Positions 40,801-64,000 of a stretch of 64,000 bases of DNA are shown piece after piece. Numbering within the stretch: position 1 is the first letter of the stretch; every line of letters begins with the position of its first letter. The stretch is from NCBI RefSeq assembly GCF_949628265.1, contig NC_088789.1, forward strand, positions 14,996,886-15,060,885, given 5' to 3'. This stretch comes from Cloeon dipterum. Its lineage: Eukaryota; Arthropoda; Insecta; Ephemeroptera; Baetidae. The notes beneath the pieces are model-generated. The model searched no databases and was not told where the DNA came from. It worked only from the letters and a program-made list of their open reading frames with translations. The position numbers and the translations under genes were made by a program.

Positions 40801-43800
40801 GCAAATCCATTTCGCCCCGTTTTTCATGAAATAAAAATACAAATCAATAAAATATAAATATACAATAAACAAAGAAAAATACAATTATGGCAAGGGCTGT
40901 TTTTAGGAAGACGCCCTTTAGAAATAAATCCACTCAAGCTATTCGACGAATTTCATTTTCACGCGCTGCGATGCTTTGGCCAAGATCACTTTATTGTGGA
41001 ATTATGAATTTTTGGGGATACTGAATTTTAGAGTGATGATATTACTAAATGGTTATTAGTCAATTTACACAACTTCGTGCGGCTTTCTCCAATATGAGAA
41101 CGGTGTATTCAAACTTTTTTTCTTGCTAAAACAAAAAACAATTAAGTTAAAAAGGTATTGAAAATAGCAGAAAAAGCTATTGCAGCAGTCCACATATATT
41201 TTCAAAGAAACTTAGTAAAAACAAATTTTGCTAGAATTACTGAGCAATTGGCTGACGGGTTTTTCCTGAGCGATTCGTGAATTCCTTAGATTCTCACAGT
41301 GAAGTAACAATCTGCGAATTTTAAAATCTTTCAGCGAGTCAGTCAAGTGTGCACTTTAAGAATTCAATGAAATCAAATAATGGAAGATGCAAACAGGCTC
41401 AAGTGTGCTCAAGAATACATTTTACTTCCGATCATTTTCGCGTGTTTAAAACATGCATAAATTATTACCAGTCAAGCAGAATTATGGTAAAGATAGCTTC
41501 AGCCCGGCACGAGCAATGAACTTACGCGTCGCAGAGGAAATGAAACTGTGCTGCCGAGCAGGCGTTCTGTGCGGGTTGCATATCATTCCTTTCTTTAATC
41601 GGCTCCTGTTAAGTAATTGAATTCTGTAGGAAAAATTCATTTTGTTGACCTGTTATGAATCCTATTTAATAGGATAACTCCAGCTCTAATTTTGCATCAC
41701 GAGGGCAAACTGAAAATTTAGTCAGTGGTGGAATTTGTTTAAATTCTATCTTGTATTCCGTTTCCTACATATATATTGGTCATGTGAATATAAAGTGGCC
41801 AAAGAAAACAAAAGCCCACCGCTAGCCGTTTTTTTGGCCTTATGCAATTTGGACCTCACGCAATAAATTTTCGGTCTTGTGCAAGATATTTCGGACTTCT
41901 GAATTCGGTTTACCAAACTTTTCGGTCACGTGAAATCAGGGTCTAGCTGTACGAAATTAAATTAAATTTGAAGCAACGTTCCCCATAGGTTTTCAAACAT
42001 TATTTTCTATTAGCATCAAAAATTTCCTATCCTTTAAGAGCCAAATGTTGCGACTAATTAAACTCGATTAGAGTCGTCAACTCTACTGGCCAAGTCCCAT
42101 ATTTCTCTGAAGATTTATATAAAAAAAGAAAAGAGAGTTAGATAAAATTTAAAGCCTGAAAAGAAACTTTCCGGGAGGAGACGTTCTTTCAAAGTTATAA
42201 CTGAATTTGTGCAGTGCAATATCAATGGCTTAAAGCAATCGTGCCGGAATTGCGGCTTTGGAGGCACGGAGCAGGGCTGTGGGTGATTTGCTAATTTCTG
42301 GCCGGCCACACGGCGAGCAGAGCACGCGGAAGATTGCATTGAGCAGTGCGTCACTTAATAAGAGCGTGCTTAATCACGGTGAAGGAACTGGTAAAAGGGG
42401 CAATTTGCGAATTTCCGCAGCCCGTGCAGCGTCGGGACAAAAAGCAGCGCGTTTTTTGCGTCGAAGCAGCAACGGCGGCGGCGACGACGGCTCCGCTCGC
42501 TGCTGCTGGCTGGCGTTTCATGATGGCGGTCGGCCCGTCGGCGGAGAGAGAGAGAGAGAGAAAGAGAGAGGCTCACAGGTTGGTCTGTCGGCGGCGGCGT
42601 GCGCCCGCCCAAGCCAGCCAGCTTGCAAATGAGTTGCCATGGCAACGTCAAGAGTTACACACAGCCAAGCCAGCAGGGTAGTCGATAAACTAGATGGGGG
42701 ATTGAAAAAAGCAGGCTGGCAGGCAGGCAGGCAGCGACCCGCCCGGCTCGCACACACTGCAGCAGCGCGCTTATTCTGGGCCGCAACTTTTGATACTCTG
42801 TGTACAAATTATGGCTTCAAAATGTATACGCTATCGATTAATGCGAGGCCATTATTTGGAGGACGATCCTTATTTAGACGCATCTCGCCCGCTCTGCTCT
42901 GCTCTGCTCTGCTCTGCTCTGCTCTGCTCTCGCCCGCTCCCGCCTGCACGCATTCGACAATTCAATTTGCCATTCCGGCCCAGCCCATCATCCCTGTCCT
43001 GCTCCTCTTTCGCAGCCCGAGCTGCTGCAATCATTGATCGCCCAACCGACGACTCGATTGCCCCTATCATCTCCCACAATGACGCGCGCGTCGGCCTCGT
43101 TACATATACGCTGCAGCTCTCGGCCGATGGGCGACGGAGAAAAAAATTAATTGCGAAATGATACACACAAGCGGCAGTGCAGTTCTGGTTCAGAGGCGCG
43201 TTTCGATCGCGTTTTGCCTGGCAACTGGAAAAGCTGGGTGAAATTGAGTGGTGCAAATTTGAAATCGACACCTCCCGTCGCTGCGACCCCTGGGGATTAC
43301 AACCTTTTCGTGCTTGATTTTGACGTTTGCTCACTATTTTATCAGAGGAAATATCCACGCTTTTTTAATTTCCAGGGTTGCTCTCAAAATCAGTGCTTAA
43401 AAGAGCTATTTGTGTTATTAGAAACATAAAAAAGGAGAAATTTCAAATTAATAAAAGCTACTTTGGCTCTCCCCTTTGTAGTTTTTACTATAGATGGTGA
43501 TAAGTTGGAGGAAAAATACTTCGCAATGTATGCAGCAGCTTTTTCTTGCCTCTCATGTTTCAATGAATTAATTGCAGAGGATTCTGAATAAATTAAAGAA
43601 ATAAACGGTACTGTAAAAGTCTTCCGAGGTATTATTTGCTGGCGCTTTGTCGGCAATCCAAATCAGTTTCCATTACAATTTTTTGAAATTAAAATAAAGT
43701 AAATTTAATTTGAAAGTGTTCAGGAAGAACCTTAGATAAAACAGGTGTTCTGTTGAAAATTGTGTATTTTTTAGTTTTTTCTTCAAATTTGAATACTCTC

Positions 43801-46800
43801 GAGAGAGCCCGGAATATAGGACAATATGTTGCCTATATAACAGTCAGGGAATTTTTTAGAACATAATAATCTGCAGTTTTTGAAACATAGAGAGGATAAA
43901 AAGTAGGAAAAATTACATTTTTTTAGTTCAAGTATATAGTTTTAAAAAACAAAATTGCACGATCAGCTGATTTTTACCGTTGGAACATGCTCTAAGGTCA
44001 GACATAAGACCACCAGAACAAGTTAGAAATCAAACCCTGGCGTCAGGATAGACCTCGATAAATCTAAATTCCCAAATGGAGCAACTTTAACGACGCCTGC
44101 AAGATTTGCACACCGTCGGAACGGCAAAGTTCAGTAGATGTTTAGAAGGTACCAGAGCGCTCAGGAAACGCCCCGATGTGCCCAAAATCTAGTCCCTGAA
44201 AACCCGTAATGTGTTCTAAGGGTCAAATCGGGGTCGAATTAAGCTAATAGAAAATTGATATTAAATTTATTTTAAATTGGATTCACTTATCCGTAAATTA
44301 AAGCAACAAATTAAGACATTTTTAGACATGCTGCTTCAAGCGCATATATATTTTGCCAAGGCTCATCCGCACATTTAAATAAATCAATTAACATTTGAAA
44401 TGACATGCTCGGTATCCGTTTACATCCCAAAAAATCAAGGTTTGCCAATTTTGCAATGCGCAAAAATGCACCACTGGTTTTTTGCGCAAAAAACCGGCTG
44501 GAAAAACCCACCAGTCTTGGGTTTTTCCGCACTTTTCCGAATTTAATCCGAAAATAGTCCATTTTCGCTCCAAAAGAGTCTGAAATTTCGGGAAATTACG
44601 TGGAGAGTTAAAATTTTCAGTCTCTTGGTGGAACCAGTGGCTCTAATACTAATTTTGGTGATTTTGAAAAATCCCTATTTTTGGTCATCCATCATGAGAA
44701 TTTTTATTTTCCATAAGAACGCATTTGTTTCGGAAAAATGCGCAAAATTGCAGAAAATCCCGCAAAAAAAACCGTTTTTTGCAATGCAGTGGGGTTTTCC
44801 GGAAAAATGCGTGTTTTTGCGAACCCTGCAAAAAATGCCATCGCCAACGATATCCCAGTTTCCTCTCCAAGGCGTTGGCGTCTTTTCTTTCCCAGCATCA
44901 GTAAGTTATTCCATCCTGTTATCGCGAGCCAAATTGCAAACTCGAGTTAGTGAGTGACATCAACAATGGGGCCGCGGGAGAAAAGTTGGCGTCTTGTCGC
45001 TCCGACGCGCGCGCCTGCAGCTCGCGATTGTATGCAGCCCGCGCGTCGCGCCCCTCCTGCCGGTTGCATACGTGGCTTTTCCCCTGGCTCTCCTCTCTCT
45101 CGAGCCCGAGCTGGTGCAAGCAGCGGCGGCGAAATAATCCGATCTGATGGAGGAAAATATCCGTCGCGAAATTCGATTCAGCCGCAGCTTTGCGGCCATC
45201 ATGCTTCGCCATTCGCTAGCTTTGATTAAGCGTGCAATTTATTATCATGCTCGTCACAGCGTATATCACTGTCAGCAATTTTTCAACCACTATATTTATG
45301 TATTGGAGCTGAGAGCGGTGCATAACAGAAGGTTGCTAGGCGCTTTCCTCGCTTTGAATACATACGAGTAAATAGAAACAGAGAACAGAGCTGATTTGAT
45401 TTCAGGCTAGAACAGTCAGCAACAATACGACAAACCCTGATTTACATCATGCAAAGAATAAAATAAAAAACACAACAGTGTTGATTTTTTAAAAGCAGCA
45501 ATTATTTAGATAATTTCTTATTCAGGATCAGCGTTGCAGAAGTTTGTTTAGTAATAATTTTATAAAGTGGGGAAATAATTTATCAATTTTGGTAATCTTT
45601 GAATTTTGTTTGAAATTTTACCTCATTGTTTGACAATATGGAATCTGACGAGGCACATTTGCAAATATAATGACCGTGAATATTTTACAATTTTATAATC
45701 TTTTACATTCTTAATCAGTCAAGTTGAAATTCTATAACCTCCCGCGTGAGCAGGTAAAATTATCATCAATTCATGCCTCCCAGAAGGGACAGTTCGCCAA
45801 ATATTTTAAAAACTTAAAACAACGCCATCGCATTTTTCCACGTTGGGTTTTATTTCGTGTGTGGTGTGAAGAAATGAAAGGATCATTCTTGGAGTATTTT
45901 TATTTCAAATATTTTTATTTTCATTTCAAATAAAAATAAACTTTAAAGAAGTTATTTTTACAATTAATTATATCTTCTTAAATTGCAAAGTTGTAGAGGA
46001 CGCTAAAAATATTGTTTGGTCGGAACTGCATACTTCTGGCATTACATAGAATCAGAGTTACTGTCATACATCGGTTTTTAGGGTTAATTTTAAGAACTCA
46101 GTCTCCCAAAACCTTAAATGATATTGGTCGAGATTCTGGTGCATTGGATACCTTTGTAACACCCTTAACAACCTTTACAAGTTTCAAAACGATTCGATTT
46201 CGCAAATTTCCTTCTACCAATTTATACCAAAAATGGACTGGCACTTTTTAAACGTCAATTTTTTAAATCTCTATACCATTAATATAGAAAAAAGAAGTAA
46301 TTAATAACGGGTCAATGTAATGAAGTTGGCTAACGTAATATTATGTTTTTAGCTACAAAATTGCGAATAAAACACACACTCACAGCGACGCAAATGCAAT
46401 GCAATCGTCAACAAATAGTAGGGCTCAAGATGGCTTTCTGTTGGTTGAAAATGCAAAGCAATTTTTTCACTTTTAATGTCCTTTTGAAAAATACGAAAAG
46501 TACGTTGCTTAATTCAGCTAAACAAATTTAACCTTTTTGTAACGAATATAAAAATATTCCATCCAAAAAAAACCAAGACTAGGATCCTGCGGAATATGCG
46601 AACCGGAAAAGTCATAAGAGTAAAGAAAACTCCAGTCAGGTCTCTTTTCATTCAGAAAAAAATCCGATCCCGTTGAAAAAAAACCGGAAACGCCTTTTCA
46701 CTTGAAAACCTATCCTGTCGTGTAATTAAATAATATGCGCTCAAAATCTGAAAACCCTCCAGCAGACCCAGCAGTCTCAAAAAATTTGTGTGTTTGTTTG

Positions 46801-46910
46801 CAGGGATCAGCGGCGAGGACGAGTGGTACAACAAGAGTCTTTCTGCACTGCGGATGAACAGCTCACACCACCCGAACTTATCGACGCCCATCCTGCAATA
46901 CCAAACGTAG
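31852..46910 (+). CDS. Paired-class homeodomain factor, PROP1/UNC-42 type
   Basis: Coding exons: tentative 31852-31866, then 32658-33156, 36547-36698, 37782-37889, 37986-38171, 39577-39682 and 46804-46910 (about 390 residues). The N-terminal exon encodes a Gly/Ser/Ala-rich region with a poly-alanine run. The homeodomain starts [10 protein letters not shown] and carries [12 protein letters not shown] and [18 protein letters not shown]. The conserved L16, F20, W48, F49, N51 and R53 are present, and residue 50 is glutamine. Introns fall at homeodomain positions 10/11 and 46/47, the latter typical of paired-class genes. The RRHRTTF start, KLNEARIQ, the basic QEKQLQKAL tail and the C-terminal EDEWY block resemble PROP1 and nematode UNC-42 more than Phox2, Prrx or Shox. 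No paired domain or eh1 motif was seen. It is a DNA-binding transcription factor, likely in neuronal or neuroendocrine specification by analogy with the family. Confidence 0.85.
33157..36546 (+). other. Homeobox gene intron before the homeodomain
   Basis: A 3.4-kb AT-rich intron, phase 1, with a GTGAGT donor. It includes a GC-rich repeat-like block (about 35430-35618) related to 40285-40463. No additional coding exon was recognised. Confidence 0.6.
35430..35618 (-). repeat. Possible SINE-like dispersed repeat, copy 1
   Basis: GC-rich block in AT-rich intron. On the minus strand it shares CGACTCGCTACTT, a CATGCGTGA segment, GGGACGA and TTGGGACCCGGG with the block at 40285-40463. An A-rich stretch lies at its minus-strand 3' side (about 35355-35375), as a retroposed tail would. 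Similarity to the second copy is patchy. Confidence 0.35.
40285..40463 (-). repeat. Possible SINE-like dispersed repeat, copy 2
   Basis: Shares ordered short blocks (minus strand: CGACTCACTACTT, GCATGCGTGAATT, GGGACGA, TTGGGACACG) with 35430-35618. The two are diverged, and no clear target duplication was identified. Confidence 0.33.
42716..42735. repeat. Short (GGCA)n tetranucleotide repeat
   Basis: About five units of GGCA/AGGC in a GC-rich segment of the intron. Confidence 0.85.
42891..42930. repeat. (GCTCT)8 pentanucleotide repeat
   Basis: Eight perfect GCTCT units. The tract is bracketed by CGCCC on both sides (CGCCC-repeat-CGCCCGCT). On the minus strand the unit is AGAGC. Confidence 0.97.
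43945..44250. repeat. Dispersed repeat, copy B
   Basis: Shares with 49085-49360, in the same orientation, GGAACATGCT, an AAGAC-CACCAGAACAAGT block, GCAAGATTTGCACAC, GGAACGGCAA and GCTCAGGAAACGCCCCGATG. It lies about 185 bases left of the hAT MITE. No coding capacity. Confidence 0.75.
44428..44836. mobile_element. hAT-type MITE, copy 2 (393 bp) with 8-bp TSD
   Basis: The element spans 44436-44828, the same length and orientation as the copy at 7620-8012 and similar over its whole length. It is flanked by CAAAAAAT at 44428-44435 and 44829-44836, a perfect 8-bp target duplication. The left end has drifted to CAAGGTTTGC while the right end is still GCGAACCCTG. Confidence 0.93.
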
Positions 46911-47552
46911 AGGGACGAGAGCTAGGACGCGAGCGAGCGAGAGAGAGCGAGCGAGAGCAAGAATTAAATCCCCTGTAAATATAACAGCAACGAACAAACA
47001 TTATTTTGTATGATAAAATAGCGCGGCGCGCGCGAGTGCACGCACCGCTATTTTCGTCGTGCTGTGCGCAAGCAGGGGCAGACCAACACACGCACCTTGA
47101 TCGACGCGCACGCACGCACGTGGCGTGTGTGTGCGCGCCAATGTACCCTATTGCGGCGAACAGCAAAATTCTACTTATCCCGAATCGACGGCGGTGGACA
47201 TTTTTCGAACACTCTTCATAATCTGTGTCTAATAATTGGGCTTGCATATCGATCATCCATCTCTAGTCACGAAATCTCACTTGCATTCGTTTTGTTCGTT
47301 CAGACACTTAATCTACGGCTAGTGCGCGGCGCGATTCGAATTTTTCGCCCTTCTTTGTGTACTCCCCTTTCCGCTGTATACGCCTGAAACTGCATTTTCC
47401 TGCTAACTCTAGTCTCTTTATTTAAAATCCTAAGTGTTTAAAGTCAAGGATTGTTGCTATATTTTTAAGCTGCTTTAAACCTATTTAATTAAATCAAGCT
47501 GAACTTATGTCAACCAATTCTAACTAGTCAATTTGTAAATGAAAAACCTCAG

Positions 47553-47558
47553 AATAAA
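47553..47558 (+). terminator. Candidate poly(A) signal of the homeobox gene
   Basis: AATAAA about 640 bases after the stop, immediately followed by overlapping ATAAA words. Another AATAAA occurs at about 47816. Confidence 0.45.
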
Positions 47559-49084
47559 TAAACTAACATAAGTTATAAATACTCTGCTCAATTGGCTGCT
47601 CGTTTTTTGCTATTAAATTCCGGACCAAAATCATTTTAATAACTAGTCGAATTCTAGTCTCAGGAAAGTGCCAGTTTCACAGCCCCGATCCCGTTCTGGC
47701 AGCCAATTTCTCATTCACAACACATTATGATTGTGCGAATCTGTAATTTATTTTTATGACATTTGGAGTGTTTGTCTAAAGCATTTGTGCAGTATGTACG
47801 GTACATGTCGTTTCAATAAATATGAATGTGCAAATTTGACAATGCCGCAAACATTTTAATTCCGTGTTAAATCTACAGAAGCGAATAAAAAAGAGTCTGC
47901 GTCCCGAAACACTAACACACGCACTCTCGCTCTTTCTCTTCATTGCAGCCACTCCACTCTCCCGTGCAACAAAAAAGCTCTTAATTTGCCTCTTATTGAT
48001 ATTCCGATTTCAATTGCTCTCGACACCACATGCAGCCGGCAGAGGGGGTGATGCATAACATTTGTGCGTCGCATAAAGAGATTTGTGTATCATTAGGTGT
48101 CGAAAAAGTGGAGATACTTTTGTCGTGCGCGCCCATATGTCACCCCCTTGCTCCCCCGGCGGCCGCTAATTTGGAATTCATTTGAGCTGCGGTCGTGCTG
48201 CTATTCCGCCCCATATTTCGTCGTCTGTTCTGTGCCGCCGCGGGCCGAAAACATCTGTCATCCTGGCTGCACCGGCCAGTCCTTTCATCCTCCCCGAAGC
48301 TGCTGATTGCAATCTTATCGCGGGTGTGCGTTGCAATTGCTCCCTGTACACGAGGAACAGAGGATCATTGCCTCTTTAATCTCCGCATCGATCTACACTG
48401 TTATTCTTGATACATAGATAAACCATCTGTAAATTTAAATATAAAATTTCACTTGTCTTTTGGTTTCGCAAATCGAAAAGGGAATTCAATATATCGTAGA
48501 TTTTTATAAAAAAAGATTGTAATTTTTTCTTTTTTATAGAGCTTATTATTTAAATATTTCTAATCCATCTTTTAAAATTTTTAATGTTCCATTGTGCAGC
48601 TGAGCTATTAAAGAAGCTTGAATAATTATGCAGAAAAGTTCCCCGTGAGTAAAGATTTTTTATAAATATCCCTGAAAATGAAAAAAAAAAACACCGGTGT
48701 TTCCATGAGATTTGATTTTGAAATTTTGAAATTCTTGATTTTAGGCATGTTGTTAGAATGTTATATGGGTTTCGATATAACCAAGTTTGCAGTAAAATTT
48801 TAATGCAGTTTTTCCCTGAATTCCGCGGTGATATCTGGAGAAACGGGCGTCTTCAGCGCTCACAAAATTTATAATATCTTGAGCTCTATAATTATGCTAG
48901 AACATTAAGCTTTGTTCCAAAAGATGCCCATTTAGACAGCAAAAACGTTCAAGTTTAAATCAAATTTTTTTGGAAAATTTCAAAATTTGAGTAATTTTTA
49001 ACTTTTGAATATATCTTAGAAAGGGATTTTTTTTTCTTAGGATAAAATATTGCCCCAGGCGTATATTCCTTGAAATATTTAGTT

Positions 49085-49360
49085 CGGAACATGCTGGGGG
49101 GTTACCACTGAGATAAGACAAGGCCATCAGAACAAGTGGGAACTCAATTCCCACTATTAGCCACTTAACCGACGTCTGACGGGCTCTGCATTAATTCATT
49201 TAGCAAGATCTGCACACACCATTGGAATGGCAAGGGCAGGAGCTTTCGTAATATGTTGAAAAATTCAACTCTTGGGAATCCTTAGAATTCTCAGGAAATG
49301 CCCTGATGTGCCCATAGTACCGTCCCTGACAACCCTGAAGGCTTCCAAAGAGTCAAAGGG
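49085..49360. repeat. Dispersed repeat, copy C
   Basis: Starts CGGAACATGCTGGGGGG and contains GCAAGATCTGCACACACC, GGAATGGCAAGG and TCTCAGGAAATGCCCTGATG in the same order as copy B. Some spacers differ in length. Confidence 0.72.
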
Positions 49361-51659
49361 GTTGTCAAGATTGACGCAGGATAAACTGTTAAATTAGAAT
49401 AATGCCAGATTTTTAGCAATATATATGTGTTAATTTGATACAGCAAACGTTTTTTTTTAATTTCAGTATATTATTGATTTTTTTTTTCTTATAGGATAAT
49501 AAAAATTTGTATTTAAAATTGTCTGAATTTTGCTGCACAAGTATTAAATTCAAGTCAAAAAATGAAAATGAAAATAAATGATAGATATATGAAGACATTA
49601 TTGAAAGTATGGGAAAACTAATCGTGATTATTGAAATCATTTTCAATTCTTATTACTCCAAGTCTCAAAATATCACGCTAAATTTTCACAACGATGCTTA
49701 TTACGATGATCAGAAAATGTGAACTAACTCCTTTGCAGCAGGGCATTAAAGAACATGATCGACTGATTCAACCTGGAGTAAATTTCAATGTGAAGAATCA
49801 AAATGTCATTGTTAAGTTTTAAATCAAAACTAAAACAGGGGTATGTAAAAATCATCAAAGTAAAAAATTTAAATGATTGCTTCTAAAATCCAGCAGTCTT
49901 ATTTTTTCTGTCGCTCTTGTTGTTGAAAGCTAGTTCTGACGACAAAATAATATTTTTTTTTATTAAAGTCATCAATTACGAGTTTGAACAAAAATTGAAA
50001 CGCAGCGATTCTTACTTAACATCAAAATTTATTATTTTGAAGAAACCATGTTACATAATTCCACACTGTTTAATTATTACAAGGTGCCGGAGTTGCGGAA
50101 TAGCACAAAATCAATTGTGTTTTTAAGAAAGCTTTGCGAAAATGACGAAAAAATCAAACTATTTCGCGTCTACAGCACTTGAACGTAAAGTGGCAAAATT
50201 TTGATTGAGGCATGACATGTTATGCCGCTTCGTGAACAACGTGAATTGAATTCTCCTGTCGTTAAATCATGACAAGCTACAAATTTTCAATTATATCACC
50301 AAATGTAACCGTGAATGTCTATGCGCAAATCGTGGAAGATTATTTGACGTATACCTTGCCATGCTGGCGTCTCGTGATTTTATTTTAAATATAGTGTGTG
50401 TCATCAGAAAGAACCGCGTCGCGATACAAAATATCTGCGAGCTCAACGGAGCACTGATTTGGATATTCCAAACGCAACATCAACATTTAAAAGAGGGAAA
50501 ACGAAATGGCGCTAATGTGACAGAGTGCATCCTCTTCTTGAAAGAGCGAATTTCCCGTGGTAATTATAATGGTAAGGCAGACTTTTGTAGAAACACTTTT
50601 TGCACTATATCAAAAGTAGAACATGCACGCTCTGAGGTGGAAGGGGAGGGAGGGGTTGAAAATTCAATTTCAAAAGCGACGCAAAGAGCCATCTAATCTG
50701 CGAGCAGGCAGCTTTCGAGTAACACCGCGAGCCGCGCACTCCATCTGTGGACAGAACGGGTGAGCCGTCGAGGTTTGAAACGGGGGTGGCCGTGATTGGG
50801 GACCTGCCTCCACCTCGAGGCGTGCAAAGCAAAGTATTTCTGCGATGGATACATTACAGTTTGTCCACTTCCTTACTTAATTCGAATACATGTGTGTCCT
50901 CGTTAAGGAATAAAGTATACTCGATTACCTAATCCGTGGCAAGTGGGATGGCGGGTGAGGGGTGGGGGGTGTTAACGTGCGCTAAGGTATGAAATGGCAA
51001 CGAACCTATCCAATACATAGAAACAACAACGGAACGGCGGCAGGCGCAAGAAACTCTGAATCAAAGAGTGCTTTGCTCTGAGGTTTAATAATTTGATAAA
51101 AGTACATGCTTGTTGTCAAAAATCGTATACATTGTTTTTAATTTTGACGCCTGGTTGCGGCGCCAAAACGTTTCTCGTGTACAGTGTATATAATCAATCC
51201 TCGAGTCCAATCGCCCGTCCTACTATACTCGTTTGTTTCCGAGGCGACTGGGGTTCGTATGCGCTATTTGTTAGGTTATAACAATCATTCCGAAAAAGCT
51301 TAATTCTAAAAGACAACACGAGTCATGTTGCTACGTATACCGAGGTTTTAGACACTGCAGATGATTACTCCTTACTCTCGTCAAGTTTCTCCGCGCTTTC
51401 CGACTGAGAAAGAGTGAGTGAATGCGTTTACATTTTTTGCTTTCGCGATTTTCAAACAGATTTTTCGTTGTTGATGTTGATTTAGTATACATTTGGGTGC
51501 GTTTGAATTTGTTTCTTTTGCATTTATATAAATCCAGTCACTGTTTGAAAATGTTTTCAATATAATATATAGAATCTTGCCTACTCTCTTAGGGTTAGCC
51601 TCGTTTCTGAGCTCTGCGACACGCAGAGGAGCCCTCGAAACGCTTCTTTTTTGTTTGCC

Positions 51660-51665
51660 TTTATT
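51660..51665 (-). terminator. Candidate poly(A) signal of exd
   Basis: TTTATT on plus (AATAAA on minus), about 230 bases beyond the exd stop. Longer 3' UTR forms are possible. Confidence 0.4.
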
Positions 51666-51892
51666 ATCCACCTTGTAATAGAAACGATATGGAAGTAGGG
51701 TAAAATTATAAAGACTAAATAGTGAATACTAATCAGGCAGTAGCACCTCCACACGCAATACCAAAATAAAGAGGAAAAAGAAAGAACCCATAAAATAATA
51801 TCTTAATTTGAAACGAACGCGGCTGCATAATGAGCCCAGGAATAAAATGACGATATAAAAGAAGAGGCAGACGGTGGATCGCAGGGGCGTTT

Positions 51893-63830
<11,938 letters not shown>

Positions 63831-64000
63831 AGCACGCGATCAACCGAGCTGCTGAAACACTCGCCCGGCTCACGGTCTGCACTAGAACCGAAAAAACGGG
63901 ACCGGCCGCCTCTGGAACGGTGGAAAACTGGCAAAACTATACCCGACTGCGCGGCCCACAAACAAACGCTCCTCTGTTCTGTGTGTACTTCCAGTCCGCG
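63831..64000 (-). promoter_or_regulatory. exd: 5' leader region of exd
   Basis: GC-rich sequence directly upstream of the exd ATG on the minus strand, truncated by the window edge. It probably includes 5' UTR. No TATA box was seen in the visible part. Confidence 0.45.

Larger units (their letters stand above)
39683..46803 (+). other. Last intron of the homeobox gene
   Basis: A 7.1-kb phase-1 intron. It carries a second SINE-like block, a GC-rich section with microsatellites (42540-42935), one copy of the dispersed repeat (43945-44250), the second hAT MITE (44436-44828) and GC-rich DNA at about 44940-45230. No coding exon was recognised. The GC-rich sections are candidates for enhancers. Confidence 0.6.
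46911..51892. other. Convergent region between homeobox gene and exd
   Basis: Holds the 3' UTRs of both genes, which face each other. A GA-rich stretch (46918-46960) directly follows the homeobox stop codon. Copy C of the dispersed repeat lies at 49085-49360. A GC-rich strip at 50630-50830 and the sequence to 51890 may belong to a long exd 3' UTR. No further gene was recognised. Confidence 0.5.

Overview
This is a eukaryotic, intron-rich nuclear window. It is AT-rich between genes and clearly more GC-rich in exons, with arthropod-style microsatellites and small DNA transposons. The Extradenticle protein is nearly collinear with the insect orthologue, so an insect or close arthropod is the best guess; I cannot name the order or species. 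Six protein-coding genes were assembled exon by exon. Every junction used is GT/AG and the phases agree across each gene.

Layout, left to right. (1) A six-exon kelch-repeat gene (1147-5732, +), whose last kelch motif sits after a long disordered insert. (2) An intergenic stretch holding a 393-bp hAT-type MITE with a perfect 8-bp target duplication. (3) A PAT1/PATL1 mRNA-decay gene (10734-17197, -, 12 coding exons), whose 2.8-kb fifth coding intron carries a 2.16-kb element with about 59-bp terminal inverted repeats. (4) RpS15A (18402-19445, +), divergent from PAT1. (5) The JmjC ribosomal oxygenase NO66/RIOX1 (20027-23576, +, 11 exons). (6) About 8 kb of repeat-rich intergenic DNA with GA and CT microsatellites. 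(7) A paired-class, Q50 homeobox gene of the PROP1/UNC-42 type (about 31852-46910, +), with introns at homeodomain positions 10/11 and 46/47. (8) A 5-kb convergent intergenic/3'-UTR region. (9) extradenticle (exd/PBC-class TALE homeobox; 51893-63830, -, nine coding exons), with a 7.3-kb third coding intron.

Functionally, the left half is a housekeeping cluster: P-body decapping activation, a 40S ribosomal protein and a ribosomal-protein hydroxylase. The right half holds two homeodomain transcription factors arranged tail to tail. No CRISPR array, viral gene, toxin gene, rRNA or convincing tRNA was seen.

The most unusual observations are: a roughly 70-residue C-terminal exon in exd with a poly-aspartate run ending in a basic tail; two full-length 393-bp hAT MITEs about 37 kb apart; the 2.16-kb TIR element in PAT1; a dispersed repeat family with one internally inverted copy; and a homeobox gene whose first long coding exon has no in-frame ATG. 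I did not find a clearly new multi-gene system.
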